64,000 bases of DNA, taken from Candidatus Cloacimonadota bacterium. Its GTDB lineage: Bacteria; Muiribacteriota; UBA6191. Positions within the stretch are counted from its first letter, which is position 1. Each line of letters begins with the position of its first letter. Shown in pieces: positions 41,382 to 51,819 of the stretch. The stretch covers positions 1-64,000 of the forward strand of contig JAGSHD010000013.1 of assembly GCA_023954715.1 (NCBI GenBank). The letters are read 5' to 3'. A program made the translations under genes and the position numbers. The notes beneath the pieces were generated by a model. It saw only the letters and a list, made by a program, of their open reading frames with translations. It was not told the origin of the DNA and ran no database searches.

Positions 41382-43610
41382 TTAATTGTTACATTTTTTT
41401 CTAATGTTTGAATCAGGAAGTTTAAAATCAATCGTATTTCGAACTGTGTCTACTCGATCTAAAATAACTTTCATTTCATCGCCAAACTTTAGTGACTTTA
41501 AATCACCATAAGATCTATTGTGAGCCGTTTGAGTATTTTGATCGTAGGTCCAAATACCTGGAAGTTCATCAAATGGTAAATACCCCTCAACTTTTAATCT
41601 TGGGATCTCTAAGAAGACTCCATTGGAGTGAAAGCCATTTACCACTGTTTCATACGTTGTGCCGACTTTGTCACTCATAAACTGAGCTTTCTTTCTTTTG
41701 ACATACTCTCGTTCTATTTCAATTGCTTTTCTTTCACTTTGAGAGTTGAGTTTACCTACACCATTGATCCCTTTAAACTCTGGGATTACAAAGTTTTTAC
41801 TTTTTGATTTAGGGAAACGGGCTATTTGTAAAGGAAATTCACACTTAGAGTCAAGAAAGAATTGCTTTAACTGACGATGCACAATGAGATCAGGATATCT
41901 ACGTATAGGAGAGGTGAAATGGCAATAATATGATCGAGCTAAGCCAAAGTGAGATGAGTCATCATTGGTATAAAATGCTTGTTGCATAGATCTTAGTGCC
42001 ATGGGTTGAAACATTGGTTTCAGCTCGTCTGGGGTATTGCGTAATAAGGTCTGATAAGTTTTTGGCTCTTTTAGATCAAGGTCTCCTATTTCAACACCCG
42101 CGGCTTCAAAAGCTTTGATTAAGTTGGCAGCTTTATCCTCAGAAGGGACAGGGTGATTTCTATACAATACAGGAATATTTGCTAAGACACAGAATTTAGC
42201 AACGGTTTCGTTAGAAATAATCATCATTTCTTCAATGATTTTATGACTAGTCTTTCGTTCAATGAGAGATATATCGTTTAGATTACCGTCATCATCAATA
42301 TGAAGTTGAGCTTCAGGGAGATCAAAGTCAATTGCCCCTAATTGATCTTTACGTGACTCTAAGATCAAAAATAACTCATGACAGACTTTAAGGTCTTCTA
42401 CAAGTGGGTCTTCTAACTCACCATCTAGTATTGCCTGGACTTCATTGTAGGTAAATCGTCGATCTGATTTAATTTTACTAGGATAGAGCCATGCTTTTTC
42501 AACGACTCCACGATGTGAAATAATCATTTCACAAGTAAATGCATTTCTGTTGACGTTTGGTTTAAGACTACATAGTTCATTGGATAGGTTTTCAGGTAAC
42601 ATGGGAATTACACGTTTTGGAAAGTAGATTGATGTTCCACGTTTTAAAGCTTCTTTGTCGATACTAGAGCCAGATCTTACATAATGACTCACATCAGCGA
42701 TATGTACATGCAATCGAAAAGATCTTCCTTCTTTGGCAATAGATATGGCATCATCAAAATCTTTTGCATCTTCTCCATCAATTGTAAAAGTAGTTGTATC
42801 TAACTTATCAACTCTTGCTAGTAGCTCTTTAGGCTCATTTTTAGAGTCGTCCAATACTTGTTGTGGAAACTCACAACGAATTTTATATCTTTCAAGGAGT
42901 TCAGTGATATCAAAATCCATTTGTTCTTTGATTTCTTCTACCATTTTAGCTTTTAAACTTCGGGTGGAAATATTATTTAAAAACTCTCCTAAATACCATT
43001 GGTTCTCTTTAAGGCTAGAGAGGTTATTAATTGTTATTTTAAGAGGGAAATACTGCCTAGGCGCAACTTCTCCGGCCACCTTTTGAAAAAAGAATCGGGT
43101 TGTTTCTCTCTTTTTGATCTGTATTATTTTACCAACTGAGTTGAACTTACCACGTCGAATAATTTTAACTTCAACTGTATCACCAACAATAGCCGTAGGG
43201 TAGGTTTCTGGATATACTTTAATAGAATCATTTGTTTTTTGGTCGATAATGATGCAGCCAGAGTCATCGGCTTTTTTTACTATACCTTCGACAGTTCCTC
43301 CAGAGCCTCGTGATTGAGAGGAGTATGACCTTTTCCCACTTCTTTCTTGTCGGATCGGTTTGTCTTTAGGGTTGTTGGATTTTGGAGAAAAATCAACAGA
43401 CTTGCCATCGATTCTAGGAACAGAGTAGTATTTACCGTCTTTTATTCTGATTTTACCTTGTCCTACAAGTTTTTGAATTACTTGTCCTACTTTTTTATAC
43501 GCTTTTTTACCTGGAGGAAAATACTCAGCGATTTGTTTTTTGGATAGACCTTCTGAGCCCCGAAAATTTAAAATTTTAAAGAGCGATTTTTCTAGATTAT
43601 TTGATTTCAT
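41382..43610 (-). CDS. rnr: Ribonuclease R
   Basis: A 742-residue 3'-5' exoribonuclease. An N-terminal winged helix (about 1-65, GLSKKQIAEYF) and a Lys/Arg/Ser-rich linker precede cold-shock domains (about 95-240). The RNB catalytic domain has DGEDAKDFDDAISI (about residues 277-290), HVHIADVSHYV, YFPKRVIPMLPE and the SPIRRYPDLIVHRQL motif. A C-terminal S1 domain follows (about 655-735). It degrades structured RNA and helps in RNA quality control. No basic tail as in E. coli RNase R. Confidence 0.95.
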   Translation of the reverse strand: MKSNNLEKSLFKILNFRGSEGLSKKQIAEYFPPGKKAYKKVGQVIQKLVGQGKIRIKDGKYYSVPRIDGKSVDFSPKSNNPKDKPIRQERSGKRSYSSQSRGSGGTVEGIVKKADDSGCIIIDQKTNDSIKVYPETYPTAIVGDTVEVKIIRRGKFNSVGKIIQIKKRETTRFFFQKVAGEVAPRQYFPLKITINNLSSLKENQWYLGEFLNNISTRSLKAKMVEEIKEQMDFDITELLERYKIRCEFPQQVLDDSKNEPKELLARVDKLDTTTFTIDGEDAKDFDDAISIAKEGRSFRLHVHIADVSHYVRSGSSIDKEALKRGTSIYFPKRVIPMLPENLSNELCSLKPNVNRNAFTCEMIISHRGVVEKAWLYPSKIKSDRRFTYNEVQAILDGELEDPLVEDLKVCHELFLILESRKDQLGAIDFDLPEAQLHIDDDGNLNDISLIERKTSHKIIEEMMIISNETVAKFCVLANIPVLYRNHPVPSEDKAANLIKAFEAAGVEIGDLDLKEPKTYQTLLRNTPDELKPMFQPMALRSMQQAFYTNDDSSHFGLARSYYCHFTSPIRRYPDLIVHRQLKQFFLDSKCEFPLQIARFPKSKSKNFVIPEFKGINGVGKLNSQSERKAIEIEREYVKRKKAQFMSDKVGTTYETVVNGFHSNGVFLEIPRLKVEGYLPFDELPGIWTYDQNTQTAHNRSYGDLKSLKFGDEMKVILDRVDTVRNTIDFKLPDSNIRKKCNN

Positions 43611-43666
43611 AAGTTCCTATGGCACTTTGGCCACAAATTAGGGTAGTAATACCAATAAACAATGGA

Positions 43667-44674
43667 TTACTTGGTTTTTTGATTAATAGATATGATATCT
43701 ATATTTAAGCTTCTAAGCTTCTTATGGTATGACATGACATACACTTTACTGCCATTTGAGCAGATTCTTCTTGATGTGTACCAAGGTAATTGATTGCTGA
43801 CAAAAGGAATAGAAGTTTCTTCTACTGTTTCTTTTGAAATACTTGCAATCCGTATTTGATTTAACTTTAAAGAGCTTTCTGTGCCTTGAAATAAGGCAAA
43901 CACAAAGTCATTGTCGTGTAATGATAAAGGAGTTACTCCAGAAAATTGATCAAAAGTGCTTGTGGAGAACCAGTCTTTTAATTGGCGTGTAGAATCTAAA
44001 TGTGAAAATTGTACTTTGTGTTTTGCTGGATCATTAGCTGTCCAAGCGAGAAAGCCAAGCTTTTTGTGAAAGTTGGTAGTTACTCCGGTAGTATTTGAGT
44101 TTTTGACCTTTCGGAGCTTTATAGATTGCTGAGAAAATAACTCTGCTAGAGGTGTAGTATAGATATGCCCATCAAACTCATTTTGAATAATCAGAGTGCT
44201 TTTATTAGCAGTTAGCTCAAATCGATTAATAATAAATGGAGAACCAAAAAGAGTTTGAGGTAGAGAAGGACTTAATGTCTCTGAAGGGGTTTTGTTCAAA
44301 GAGATCAGAGAGAATCGTTGATTTTGCTCGTTGTACACTATCAATTGCTGTTTTTTTATGATGGCAAGATCGATGTATTTGGCTGTATTCTCATAAGAAT
44401 CTAAGTTAATAGGCTTACGTGGAATACCGTCTTCATCATAAGGTAGTATTTTGTTTCCAATTTGGTCTAAGATATAAAATGAATTGTTTTCATCTGCGTT
44501 TATACTAATAGGGCCTTGGATGAATTCAGTGAATGTATCAGAGGATTTGCTTTGTAAGTTTTCAATTAAAAAACTTGGATGAGATGCATCGTTTTCTAAG
44601 GGGATTTGTATCATAGTTTGAGAAAAATTAATTTGAATAACTCCCAAAAACAGTACGTACAACAATATTTTCAT
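43667..44674 (-). CDS. Secreted protein, possible beta-propeller
   Basis: A 335-residue protein with a signal peptide (KILLYVLFLGVIQINFS). The mature region is beta-rich, with a segment like an NHL/YVTN propeller blade (GPISINADENNSFYILDQIG, about residues 54-73) and other strand-turn repeats. AGGAT precedes the ATG. It is transcribed toward rnr. Periplasmic or surface location is inferred. No specific family. Confidence 0.65.
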   Translation of the reverse strand: MKILLYVLFLGVIQINFSQTMIQIPLENDASHPSFLIENLQSKSSDTFTEFIQGPISINADENNSFYILDQIGNKILPYDEDGIPRKPINLDSYENTAKYIDLAIIKKQQLIVYNEQNQRFSLISLNKTPSETLSPSLPQTLFGSPFIINRFELTANKSTLIIQNEFDGHIYTTPLAELFSQQSIKLRKVKNSNTTGVTTNFHKKLGFLAWTANDPAKHKVQFSHLDSTRQLKDWFSTSTFDQFSGVTPLSLHDNDFVFALFQGTESSLKLNQIRIASISKETVEETSIPFVSNQLPWYTSRRICSNGSKVYVMSYHKKLRSLNIDIISINQKTK

Positions 44675-44866
44675 TTAATATCCTAGTTTAGGCTTTAATT
44701 ATATTACTAGATAGAGATGGACTGAGTTTGAAAAACTTATTAATGACACAATCGTATCTAGCTTAAGTATTGTATGAAGTATACAATATATAAACCTTAT
44801 AAACCAATGGTTACAAAAACAATTTTGATTTAGATTTAGATAGAATTGTCACTAATAAAAGAGGAA

Positions 44867-46234
44867 CTACTTTTTAATGTCAACTGTAAAACCTCTCCAG
44901 ATTTTGGAAAAGTCAGATGCTTTAATAATACGTCTTTTTCCGCCTCTTGCTGGATCGTTTACAATTACATTGCCGTTATCAGTGAATCCTCGAACAACAA
45001 TGATGTGTCCATTGGTATAATATGATCGTCCAGGGTCATTTGCACCAGTCCGTGATGTATGGGCCATGTGTTTAACTTTACCTCTAACAGATACAATTTG
45101 TGGACGTCCTTCTGAAATTCTAGCTTTCATATCAGATAAGCTTGTTTTCCATACTTGTTTAGTATTTTTATAGCCCAGATGTTTTGCCATTCGAACCATT
45201 GGCTCGTAAGCAGAGCCTACACCTTTGATGTACATTTGTCCTTTTGCTGTGGAAGATTTAACCATTTTTTCACCGGTACGTAGGTTAGTCAATCCATAGT
45301 AGTCACGAGGTTTTTCTATTCCGTGATAACCCATAACCATTTGGAAACTTGTAACTCCACAATAAGCTTGTGGTCTCCATCCTTTTCCACCTTTTGGGTC
45401 ATAAGGGTCTGTACCCATTTGAGCAAAAGCAGGAACATGATTGACCTCTACTCCACCATTGGCACCACGTATGACATTGTCTAACAAATCTTTGGAGGCG
45501 CTAGAGTGTGTACTTGAACTAGCTTCACTTGATTCAGTATTTGTACTTGGGTTTGGATCAGTGTCATCATAAGTGATGTTCCCACCATTCCAGTTTTCTT
45601 CAAATTCATTTAATTTACTGATATATCGGGCATAAACATATCCGGTTTTTTCACCAGTATTAACGTAGTACCAGTTGCCAACTTTTTTAAGTATTTGGAC
45701 TTTTTGATTAGGCTTAACTCCGCCAATGATGGAGTTAGTTTTTTCAACTCTAGCCTTTTTTCGAATATTTACGGGGCTTTTGGCATTTACTTTTCCTAGT
45801 TGAAATGTAACGGCAGTAGCGTATTCGAAAGTATCGGGTATAGCGATTTGATACCAGCTTCCTTCTTCTCCAAGATAAGTAAATTCATCATCTCGTTTAG
45901 CATTATACTCTGGCTCTAGGGGATCTTTTTTTGCACTTTTACGAAGTCTTGCAAAGTCTACAACAACTTTTAATGTGTCACCATCTTTAGAAACATTAGA
46001 TTTATGTGTCCATTTTTTGATTTCACTTGTTTCGTCTTGCTCCACATATAATCTATTGAAAGCTACATCAATAACTTCATCGTTACCGCTTTGAAAGTAG
46101 TCATCTTCATCTTCTTCTAACTCTAGAAGAAACTCGGTGGCTTCGGTGTCGTCTTCAACAATGTTTTCAAAATAATCTTGGGCATGGCAAGTCCCTATAA
46201 AAAGGGTGAGTAAGAATAAGATTCGTAAAATCAT
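44867..46234 (-). CDS. Secreted C39-like cysteine peptidase with SH3b domains
   Basis: A 455-residue protein: signal peptide (about 1-19), an acidic region, two SH3b-like segments (about 90-140 and 145-210, with SPVNIRKKARV and GYVYARYIS), a Ser/Thr linker, and a C-terminal papain-like C39_2 domain. Catalytic residues are evident: Cys in YCGVTSFQMVMGYHG (about residue 292), His in NGHIIVVRGF, Asp in VNDPARGGKRR. SH3b domains usually bind cell wall, so a wall- or surface-acting peptidase is likely. GGAG lies before the ATG. Confidence 0.83.
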   Translation of the reverse strand: MILRILFLLTLFIGTCHAQDYFENIVEDDTEATEFLLELEEDEDDYFQSGNDEVIDVAFNRLYVEQDETSEIKKWTHKSNVSKDGDTLKVVVDFARLRKSAKKDPLEPEYNAKRDDEFTYLGEEGSWYQIAIPDTFEYATAVTFQLGKVNAKSPVNIRKKARVEKTNSIIGGVKPNQKVQILKKVGNWYYVNTGEKTGYVYARYISKLNEFEENWNGGNITYDDTDPNPSTNTESSEASSSTHSSASKDLLDNVIRGANGGVEVNHVPAFAQMGTDPYDPKGGKGWRPQAYCGVTSFQMVMGYHGIEKPRDYYGLTNLRTGEKMVKSSTAKGQMYIKGVGSAYEPMVRMAKHLGYKNTKQVWKTSLSDMKARISEGRPQIVSVRGKVKHMAHTSRTGANDPGRSYYTNGHIIVVRGFTDNGNVIVNDPARGGKRRIIKASDFSKIWRGFTVDIKK

Positions 46235-46455
46235 AAGGAAGCTCCAAAAGGATTATATTTCAAACAATAAGTTTATTAACAGACTACTACGTGTAAAAAA
46301 TAGAAATTGTTTCAACTATCATCTATAGAATGGACTAAGAAAGGAGCTCAAAACGTACTATGTAGGTAGAATCTTCTAAAAAAATGTTTTTATTTTTTAA
46401 AAATTATGTAAAAATTCACAATCCTAAAAACTAATGTATAAAGGTAGATAAAGTT

Positions 46456-47430
46456 ATGAATAAAAAGATCGTGTTTTTTGGGTCATCCGATTTTTCAGCG
46501 GCAGTGTTAAAAGATTTAATCCAAAAGGGTTATGAAGTTGTATTGGTGATTACACAACCCGATAAACCATTTGGCAGAAAAAAACAGCTAAAAGCTCCAT
46601 TAGTAAAAGAAGTTGCTTTAGAATTTGGTGTCGATGTCTATCAACCTTACTCATTAAAAAAGTTAGAGCCTTTACATAGACTTCGAGATTTAGATTATGA
46701 CTTTGGAGTTGTTGTAGCCTATGGAAAAATTATTCCTCAAAGAATTTTAGATACAGCAGAAGTATCCTATCTCAACGGACATGCCTCAGATTTACCAAGA
46801 TGGCGTGGAGCTGCTCCTATGGAGAGAGCTATTATGGCGGGGGATTTATCTACTGCTATGTGCATTATGCAAATGACATCTGGTTTGGATGAAGGAGACG
46901 TGTTAAGCAGAGAAGAGATTAAGATTTCAGAGGATATGTGTTTTAAGGAGCTTGAGTCTGAAATGCTCGACTCTTGCAAAAAAAACCTTTGTACGTGTAT
47001 AGATGAATATTCAACTAAAGTTTGCCAAGCTGTAGAGCAAAGTGATCAAGGTGTCAATTATGCTGAAAAAATATATAAGGATTCGTCTTATGTGAATGTA
47101 GATACACAAGATGGATGTGAAATCTACAACCTAGTAAAAGGCTTAGAGAGCAGTTATGGAGCAGTTTTTTCTTATGAAGGTAAAAAGTTTGCAGTATTTC
47201 TGGCAAAATTTGTGAAAAAAGAAGGCTTAGATGGTCATGGTGAGTTAGTAGACAAAACAAAAAAGTCTTTTGGTATAGCATTACAAGGTGGAGTTTTATA
47301 TCCAATAGAAGTTCAATTAGAAGGTAAAAAAAGGATGCTTGTTCAAACCTTTATGTCTGGTTCAAGATTAGATGAATCCTGTTGTTTTATAAGTTACGGA
47401 GTAAAAGATGGCAAAAGCAAAAAAGACTAA
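46456..47430 (+). CDS. fmt: Methionyl-tRNA formyltransferase
   Basis: A 324-residue enzyme that formylates initiator Met-tRNA. It has the N-terminal VFFGSSDFSAAVL, the catalytic NGHASDLPRWRGAAP (Asn and His near residues 107-109; most enzymes read NLHAS) and the GLDEGDV motif with the catalytic Asp near residue 147. A C-terminal OB-like domain begins near 210. AAGG is about 10 bases before the ATG. It overlaps radA by 23 bases. Confidence 0.95.
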   Translation: MNKKIVFFGSSDFSAAVLKDLIQKGYEVVLVITQPDKPFGRKKQLKAPLVKEVALEFGVDVYQPYSLKKLEPLHRLRDLDYDFGVVVAYGKIIPQRILDTAEVSYLNGHASDLPRWRGAAPMERAIMAGDLSTAMCIMQMTSGLDEGDVLSREEIKISEDMCFKELESEMLDSCKKNLCTCIDEYSTKVCQAVEQSDQGVNYAEKIYKDSSYVNVDTQDGCEIYNLVKGLESSYGAVFSYEGKKFAVFLAKFVKKEGLDGHGELVDKTKKSFGIALQGGVLYPIEVQLEGKKRMLVQTFMSGSRLDESCCFISYGVKDGKSKKD

Positions 47431-48763
47431 AACAAAGTATCTTTGTCAAGATTGTGGTTGCTCTCATATGAGATGGCAAGGCGTTTGTGACGGCTGTGGA
47501 AAAAGAAATACTCTAGAAGAAGAAATTCAATCTAATAATGTGCATACTAAAAGTAATACATCCAACCCACCTTTGGTAATGACTGAAGTAAAAAAGTCTA
47601 TGGAGACACGCTTTGAAACAGGAATTGGGCAAGTAGACTCGGTACTTGGAGGGGGCTTGGTCTTAGGCTCTTTGGTATTGTTAGGTGGCGAACCTGGTGT
47701 CGGGAAATCCACATTACTCTTACAAATGGCAAAAGCGTTGTGTGAGCAAAAGCATAAAGTATTGTATATCTCTGGTGAAGAATCTCAAGCTCAAGTAAAA
47801 CTTAGGGCAGAAAGATTAGGGGTTCATACGGAGTATCTTTACTTATATTCAGAAACTCAATTAGAGTCCATATTCAAGGCAATTGATGAGATAAAGCCAA
47901 CAGTGTACTTTTTAGACTCCATTCAAACTGTGGGGTCAAAAGACTTGGAGTCTAGCCCTGGTACAGTGTCCCAGGTGAGAGAATGTACCATGAGAATCAT
48001 GGAGTATACTAAAAAAAGAGACTTAGTAGCGATTTTGGTTGGTCATGTAACTAAAGGTGGGGACATAGCTGGTCCAAGATTATTAGAGCATATGGTGGAT
48101 GTAGTTTTACATTTTGAAGGGGATAGAAATCACTACTTTCGTATGCTTCGAGGAATAAAAAATAGGTTTGGTGCCACAGATGAGGTTGGTATTTTTGAAA
48201 TGAAAGGTCGGGGTTTGGTTGCCGTATCCAATCCAGCTGGTTATTTCATTTCAGATTCAAAGCTTGTTTCAGGCTCTTGCTTTTCAATGATCGTAGAAGG
48301 TACCCAGCCATTTTTAGTGGAAGTGCAAGCATTGGTAACAGACAACGATTTTTCTCATCCAAAAAGAACTGTTATGGGATATGACCTAAACAAGCTAAAC
48401 CTCATATTGGCTGTTATGGAAAAGCGCTTAATGATTCAGTTTGGACAGTATGATGTTTGCGTGAGTTTGGCTGGAGGAGTTAAATCAAAAGATCCAGCCT
48501 TAGATCTAGCAGTAATCGTTGCTATATTGTCATCAATAAAAGAGAGAAGAGTGCCGCCTGAAGTAGTATTTATGGGAGAAGTTGGCTTAGGTGGCGAGGT
48601 TCGAATGATTTCACATGCTGATTTACGAGTCCGTGAAGTTAAAAGACAGGGATTAAATAGGGTTTATGCTCCAAAAAGGGTTTTGGCTCAAATAGATGAT
48701 AGTGACAAAGAAGTGGTTCGGGCTGTTTCGGAAATCATTGAGTTATTAGAATTTTTTAGATAA
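47408..48763 (+). CDS. radA: DNA repair protein RadA (Sms)
   Basis: A 451-residue recombination helicase. An N-terminal C4 zinc finger (YLCQDCGCSH ... CDGCGKRNT), Walker A GGEPGVGKSTLL (about 92-103), Walker B VYFLDSIQT, the RadA-specific KNRFG motif (about residue 253) and a C-terminal Lon-like domain (about 285-451) are all present. It begins within the end of fmt, an unusual partner that suggests operon compaction rather than shared function. Confidence 0.95.
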   Translation: MAKAKKTKTKYLCQDCGCSHMRWQGVCDGCGKRNTLEEEIQSNNVHTKSNTSNPPLVMTEVKKSMETRFETGIGQVDSVLGGGLVLGSLVLLGGEPGVGKSTLLLQMAKALCEQKHKVLYISGEESQAQVKLRAERLGVHTEYLYLYSETQLESIFKAIDEIKPTVYFLDSIQTVGSKDLESSPGTVSQVRECTMRIMEYTKKRDLVAILVGHVTKGGDIAGPRLLEHMVDVVLHFEGDRNHYFRMLRGIKNRFGATDEVGIFEMKGRGLVAVSNPAGYFISDSKLVSGSCFSMIVEGTQPFLVEVQALVTDNDFSHPKRTVMGYDLNKLNLILAVMEKRLMIQFGQYDVCVSLAGGVKSKDPALDLAVIVAILSSIKERRVPPEVVFMGEVGLGGEVRMISHADLRVREVKRQGLNRVYAPKRVLAQIDDSDKEVVRAVSEIIELLEFFR

Positions 48764-48809
48764 ATCCTTGGAGTAGATTTTAAATTAGATTCCTATTTCG
48801 CATGTTTCT

Positions 48810-48838
48810 TTACTTTGTTGAGGAAAACTTCGTATAAT
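48810..48838 (+). promoter_or_regulatory. Probable promoter of the TPR/peptide-binding operon
   Basis: A weak TTACTT (48810-48815) and a perfect TATAAT (48833-48838) are 17 bases apart. A second possible -10 (TATAAT near 48850) lies just downstream. The leader to 48972 is about 125 bases. Confidence 0.45.
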
Positions 48839-48971
48839 CCTAGGTTTGATATAATTTTATACCCAAATGACAGTGTTTTTTTACTTTGGGATTAGGATTA
48901 TCCATATCTTGATATTTTTAGCGTAGATACAGGCAAATATGGTTACTTAAAGTCAATTTGAGAGAGTTTTT

Positions 48972-50261
48972 ATGAGTTCAAATCAGTATTATGAAGAGGG
49001 TGTTCAAGCTTTACGAAAAGGTGAACTTGATATTGCCAAACAATGGCTAGAAAAAGCCATAGAAGCGTACCCTGAAGATGTATACGCCTACAACAAATTG
49101 GCATTTGTATACAATGAAAAGAACTTATTTGAAGAAGCAGTTATAGTTTTAAAAAAAGCAATTGGTTTAAAAGGTGGAGATTTATTTTCTCATTATATTC
49201 TCGGAAACACCTATATGGATCAAGGAGATTATGCTAAAGCCATCATAGAGTTTAGAAAAGCTGTTGAAATTGACGAGCAAGATGTTTACTCATGGAACTC
49301 TCTAGCATTAGCATATAAGTTGAGTAGAGACTTTGATATGGCATTAGAGTGTTTAGATAAAGCTATATTTATCGATAAACAAGATATTTATAATTACAAT
49401 TCTAAAGCAATTATCTTGTTTCAAGGGGGACACCTTGAAGATGCAAAATTTGTGATCAAGCAAGGTTTGACAATATCACCAGAAAACCATCTTTTGTTAG
49501 GTAATCTAGGAGAGATATTATTAAGTGAAGGGGACTTTAAAAAAGCACGAGGTGTATTTGAAGACCTAATTGAAAAATATCCAAACAAATCAATAGGATA
49601 CTATAGTTTAGGTAACTTAGAGCTCGAAGAAGAGCACCTCGACAATGCCTTAGTCTATTATCAAAAAGCAGAGTCTGTTGATCCCCAAAACTGGAAGGTG
49701 AAAGCCGCAATTGGCTCCATATATCAAGAGCGAAACGATACAGATGCTGCTCTTAGAGTCTACGAACAAGCTGTTACAATGCTACCAAACTCTAGTGCCT
49801 TATTGACTGACTTGGCCCTTTGTCAAAAAACCAAAGGTTTAATTTTGAAAGGTTGGGGAAACCTACGAAAGGCTATTGAAATTGATCCAAGTTATGCTTA
49901 TGCCCAATACTCTTTGGGTAAGTTATATTTAGAGCAAGAGCTATATAAAAAGGCAAAAGCTCAATTTTCTAAAGCATTAGACTTAGATCCAGAAGATCTA
50001 TACGCTTACAACGGACTTGGGGATACATACTATAGGCAAGATCGATACAGAGAGGCAATTTTGGAGTATCAAAACGCCTTAAGATTATTGCTAGATGAGC
50101 ATGCCTTGTATCAAAAAGCGCTCTGCCATAGAGAGCTTGGTGAGACTAAGCAGACTGTTGAATGTTTAAACCAAATTATTGAGATGGTAGATGAAGAAGA
50201 ATTTGAAGACTCTCCATGGGTTGAAAAGGCCGAAATTCTTTTAGAAAGAATAGATCACTAG
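48972..50261 (+). CDS. Cytoplasmic TPR protein
   Basis: A 429-residue protein of about eleven regular TPR units along its whole length, for example AKQWLEKAIEAYPEDVYAYN and AKAQFSKALDLDPEDLYAYN. There is no signal or membrane span. It lies 8 bases before a peptide-binding lipoprotein gene, so the two are co-transcribed. It is a second cytoplasmic TPR protein besides the one at 30635. Partners unknown. Confidence 0.85.
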   Translation: MSSNQYYEEGVQALRKGELDIAKQWLEKAIEAYPEDVYAYNKLAFVYNEKNLFEEAVIVLKKAIGLKGGDLFSHYILGNTYMDQGDYAKAIIEFRKAVEIDEQDVYSWNSLALAYKLSRDFDMALECLDKAIFIDKQDIYNYNSKAIILFQGGHLEDAKFVIKQGLTISPENHLLLGNLGEILLSEGDFKKARGVFEDLIEKYPNKSIGYYSLGNLELEEEHLDNALVYYQKAESVDPQNWKVKAAIGSIYQERNDTDAALRVYEQAVTMLPNSSALLTDLALCQKTKGLILKGWGNLRKAIEIDPSYAYAQYSLGKLYLEQELYKKAKAQFSKALDLDPEDLYAYNGLGDTYYRQDRYREAILEYQNALRLLLDEHALYQKALCHRELGETKQTVECLNQIIEMVDEEEFEDSPWVEKAEILLERIDH

Positions 50262-50269
50262 GAATTCCA

Positions 50270-51811
50270 TTGAAAAAATTAATATTAAGTGCGATGAGTC
50301 TACTTTTTTTGAGTGCATGTACAAACTCTTTTCTGCTACCAAAGTCAACTTTGAAGCTAGCATTAGAAGCTAATCCAAAGACTTTAGATCCAGCGTTTTC
50401 CACAGGGACTTATAGTGGTATTTTGATTGGGCTTTGCTATTCCAATTTATTATCTTTTGATAAAGAGGGTAACATTGTTTTGGATGCAACTAAATTTTAC
50501 TCCGTTTCAGATAAAGGTAGAAAATACTCCTTTCTTTTGAAAGAGAATATAAAATTTTCAAATGGTGATGTTTTGACCTCCGCTGATGTGGCATATACAT
50601 TAAACCGTTTAGCAAATCCAAAGTTAAACTCACCTCGGGCATGGCTCTTAAAAGATGTTGTGGGATATAATGATTATAAAAATGGTAGAGCTGACTCTTT
50701 AAAAGGTATTGAAATAGAAGGACCACAAAAGCTTACGATTCGTTTATCTAAGCCATTTTCCCCGTTTTTATCTATGTTTGCTATGCCTCAAATGGCTATT
50801 TTGAATAAAAAGTTTATGCAAGCAGGGGGCGATTTGTCAGAGGCTACTTTGGGCTCAGGTCCTTTTAGTTTAAAGTCTTGGAGAAGAGATCAAGATCTGT
50901 TATTTATTAAAAATACTTATCATAAAAAAAAGGGTAACTTAAACGCTATTCATTATAAAATTTTAAAGGATCCTTTTACTAGACTAGCTGAATATAAAAA
51001 GGCAAATTTAGACATTGTTGAAGTCTCCCCAAGCCAGCAAAAACAAATTACAGATACCTCATCAAAGATGAGCGTAAATCAATATAATTTATACTTCATG
51101 GGATTAAGCATGAAGAGTAAAAAGCTACAAGATCTAAAAACTCGTCAGGCAATTGCCCAAGCGATCGATAAAGAAGTGATCTTGGAGAAACTATTAAAAG
51201 GGCAGGGTATGATTGCTCATGGGCCTGTACCTAAGGGATTACAGGGACACTTAGAGAAAAGCACCTACTCTTTTGATGCAAAAAAGTCACAAGTGCTTTT
51301 GAAGGCGAGCTCATATGAAGGGCAGACTTTAGACTTAGTCCTCTGGAACGAACCAAAAAACATGATGATCTGCCAATCAATTAAGCAATATTTAGAAAAA
51401 GCTGGTTTTAAAATAAAGTTGAAGCCTTTGGATTGGAACGCCTTTACTGAAGCCTTGGTCAAATTAGACTACGACTTGTTTTACAGAAACTGGATAGCGG
51501 ACTTTCCGGATGGAGATAACTTTTTATATCCTTTGTTTCATTCACAAAGTAAGGGTCTTAAAGGTAACTATCCAATGTATTCAAGCGAAACTTTTGATCA
51601 AGTCATCACTAAATCAAGAAAAGAGTCTAATGCAGACCTTAGACGGCAAATGCTAGAACAAGCAGCTAAGACAGCAGTGGTAGATGCTTCTCGTGTTTTT
51701 TTATGGTTTAAGAAAAAAACGTATGTTGTAAATAAAAGAGTAAAGAATTTTCACCCCCACCCTCTATATAATAGTAACAAATATTTAGAGGTGGATTTAC
51801 TAGAAAAATAG
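50270..51811 (+). CDS. Extracellular solute-binding lipoprotein, family 5 (peptide/nickel type)
   Basis: A 513-residue ABC-transporter binding protein. It has a lipoprotein signal with lipobox LSAC (Cys near residue 16), the family 5 opening KTLDPAFSTGTYSG, GRKYSFLLKENIKFSNGDVLTSADVAYTL-type signature (about 82-110) and the C-terminal KLDYDLFYRNWIADFPDGD block. It starts at TTG with AGGAA just before. No permease or ATPase gene follows, so the transporter must be encoded elsewhere. Likely oligopeptide uptake. Confidence 0.9.
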   Translation: MKKLILSAMSLLFLSACTNSFLLPKSTLKLALEANPKTLDPAFSTGTYSGILIGLCYSNLLSFDKEGNIVLDATKFYSVSDKGRKYSFLLKENIKFSNGDVLTSADVAYTLNRLANPKLNSPRAWLLKDVVGYNDYKNGRADSLKGIEIEGPQKLTIRLSKPFSPFLSMFAMPQMAILNKKFMQAGGDLSEATLGSGPFSLKSWRRDQDLLFIKNTYHKKKGNLNAIHYKILKDPFTRLAEYKKANLDIVEVSPSQQKQITDTSSKMSVNQYNLYFMGLSMKSKKLQDLKTRQAIAQAIDKEVILEKLLKGQGMIAHGPVPKGLQGHLEKSTYSFDAKKSQVLLKASSYEGQTLDLVLWNEPKNMMICQSIKQYLEKAGFKIKLKPLDWNAFTEALVKLDYDLFYRNWIADFPDGDNFLYPLFHSQSKGLKGNYPMYSSETFDQVITKSRKESNADLRRQMLEQAAKTAVVDASRVFLWFKKKTYVVNKRVKNFHPHPLYNSNKYLEVDLLEK

Positions 51812-51819
51812 AGGAAATA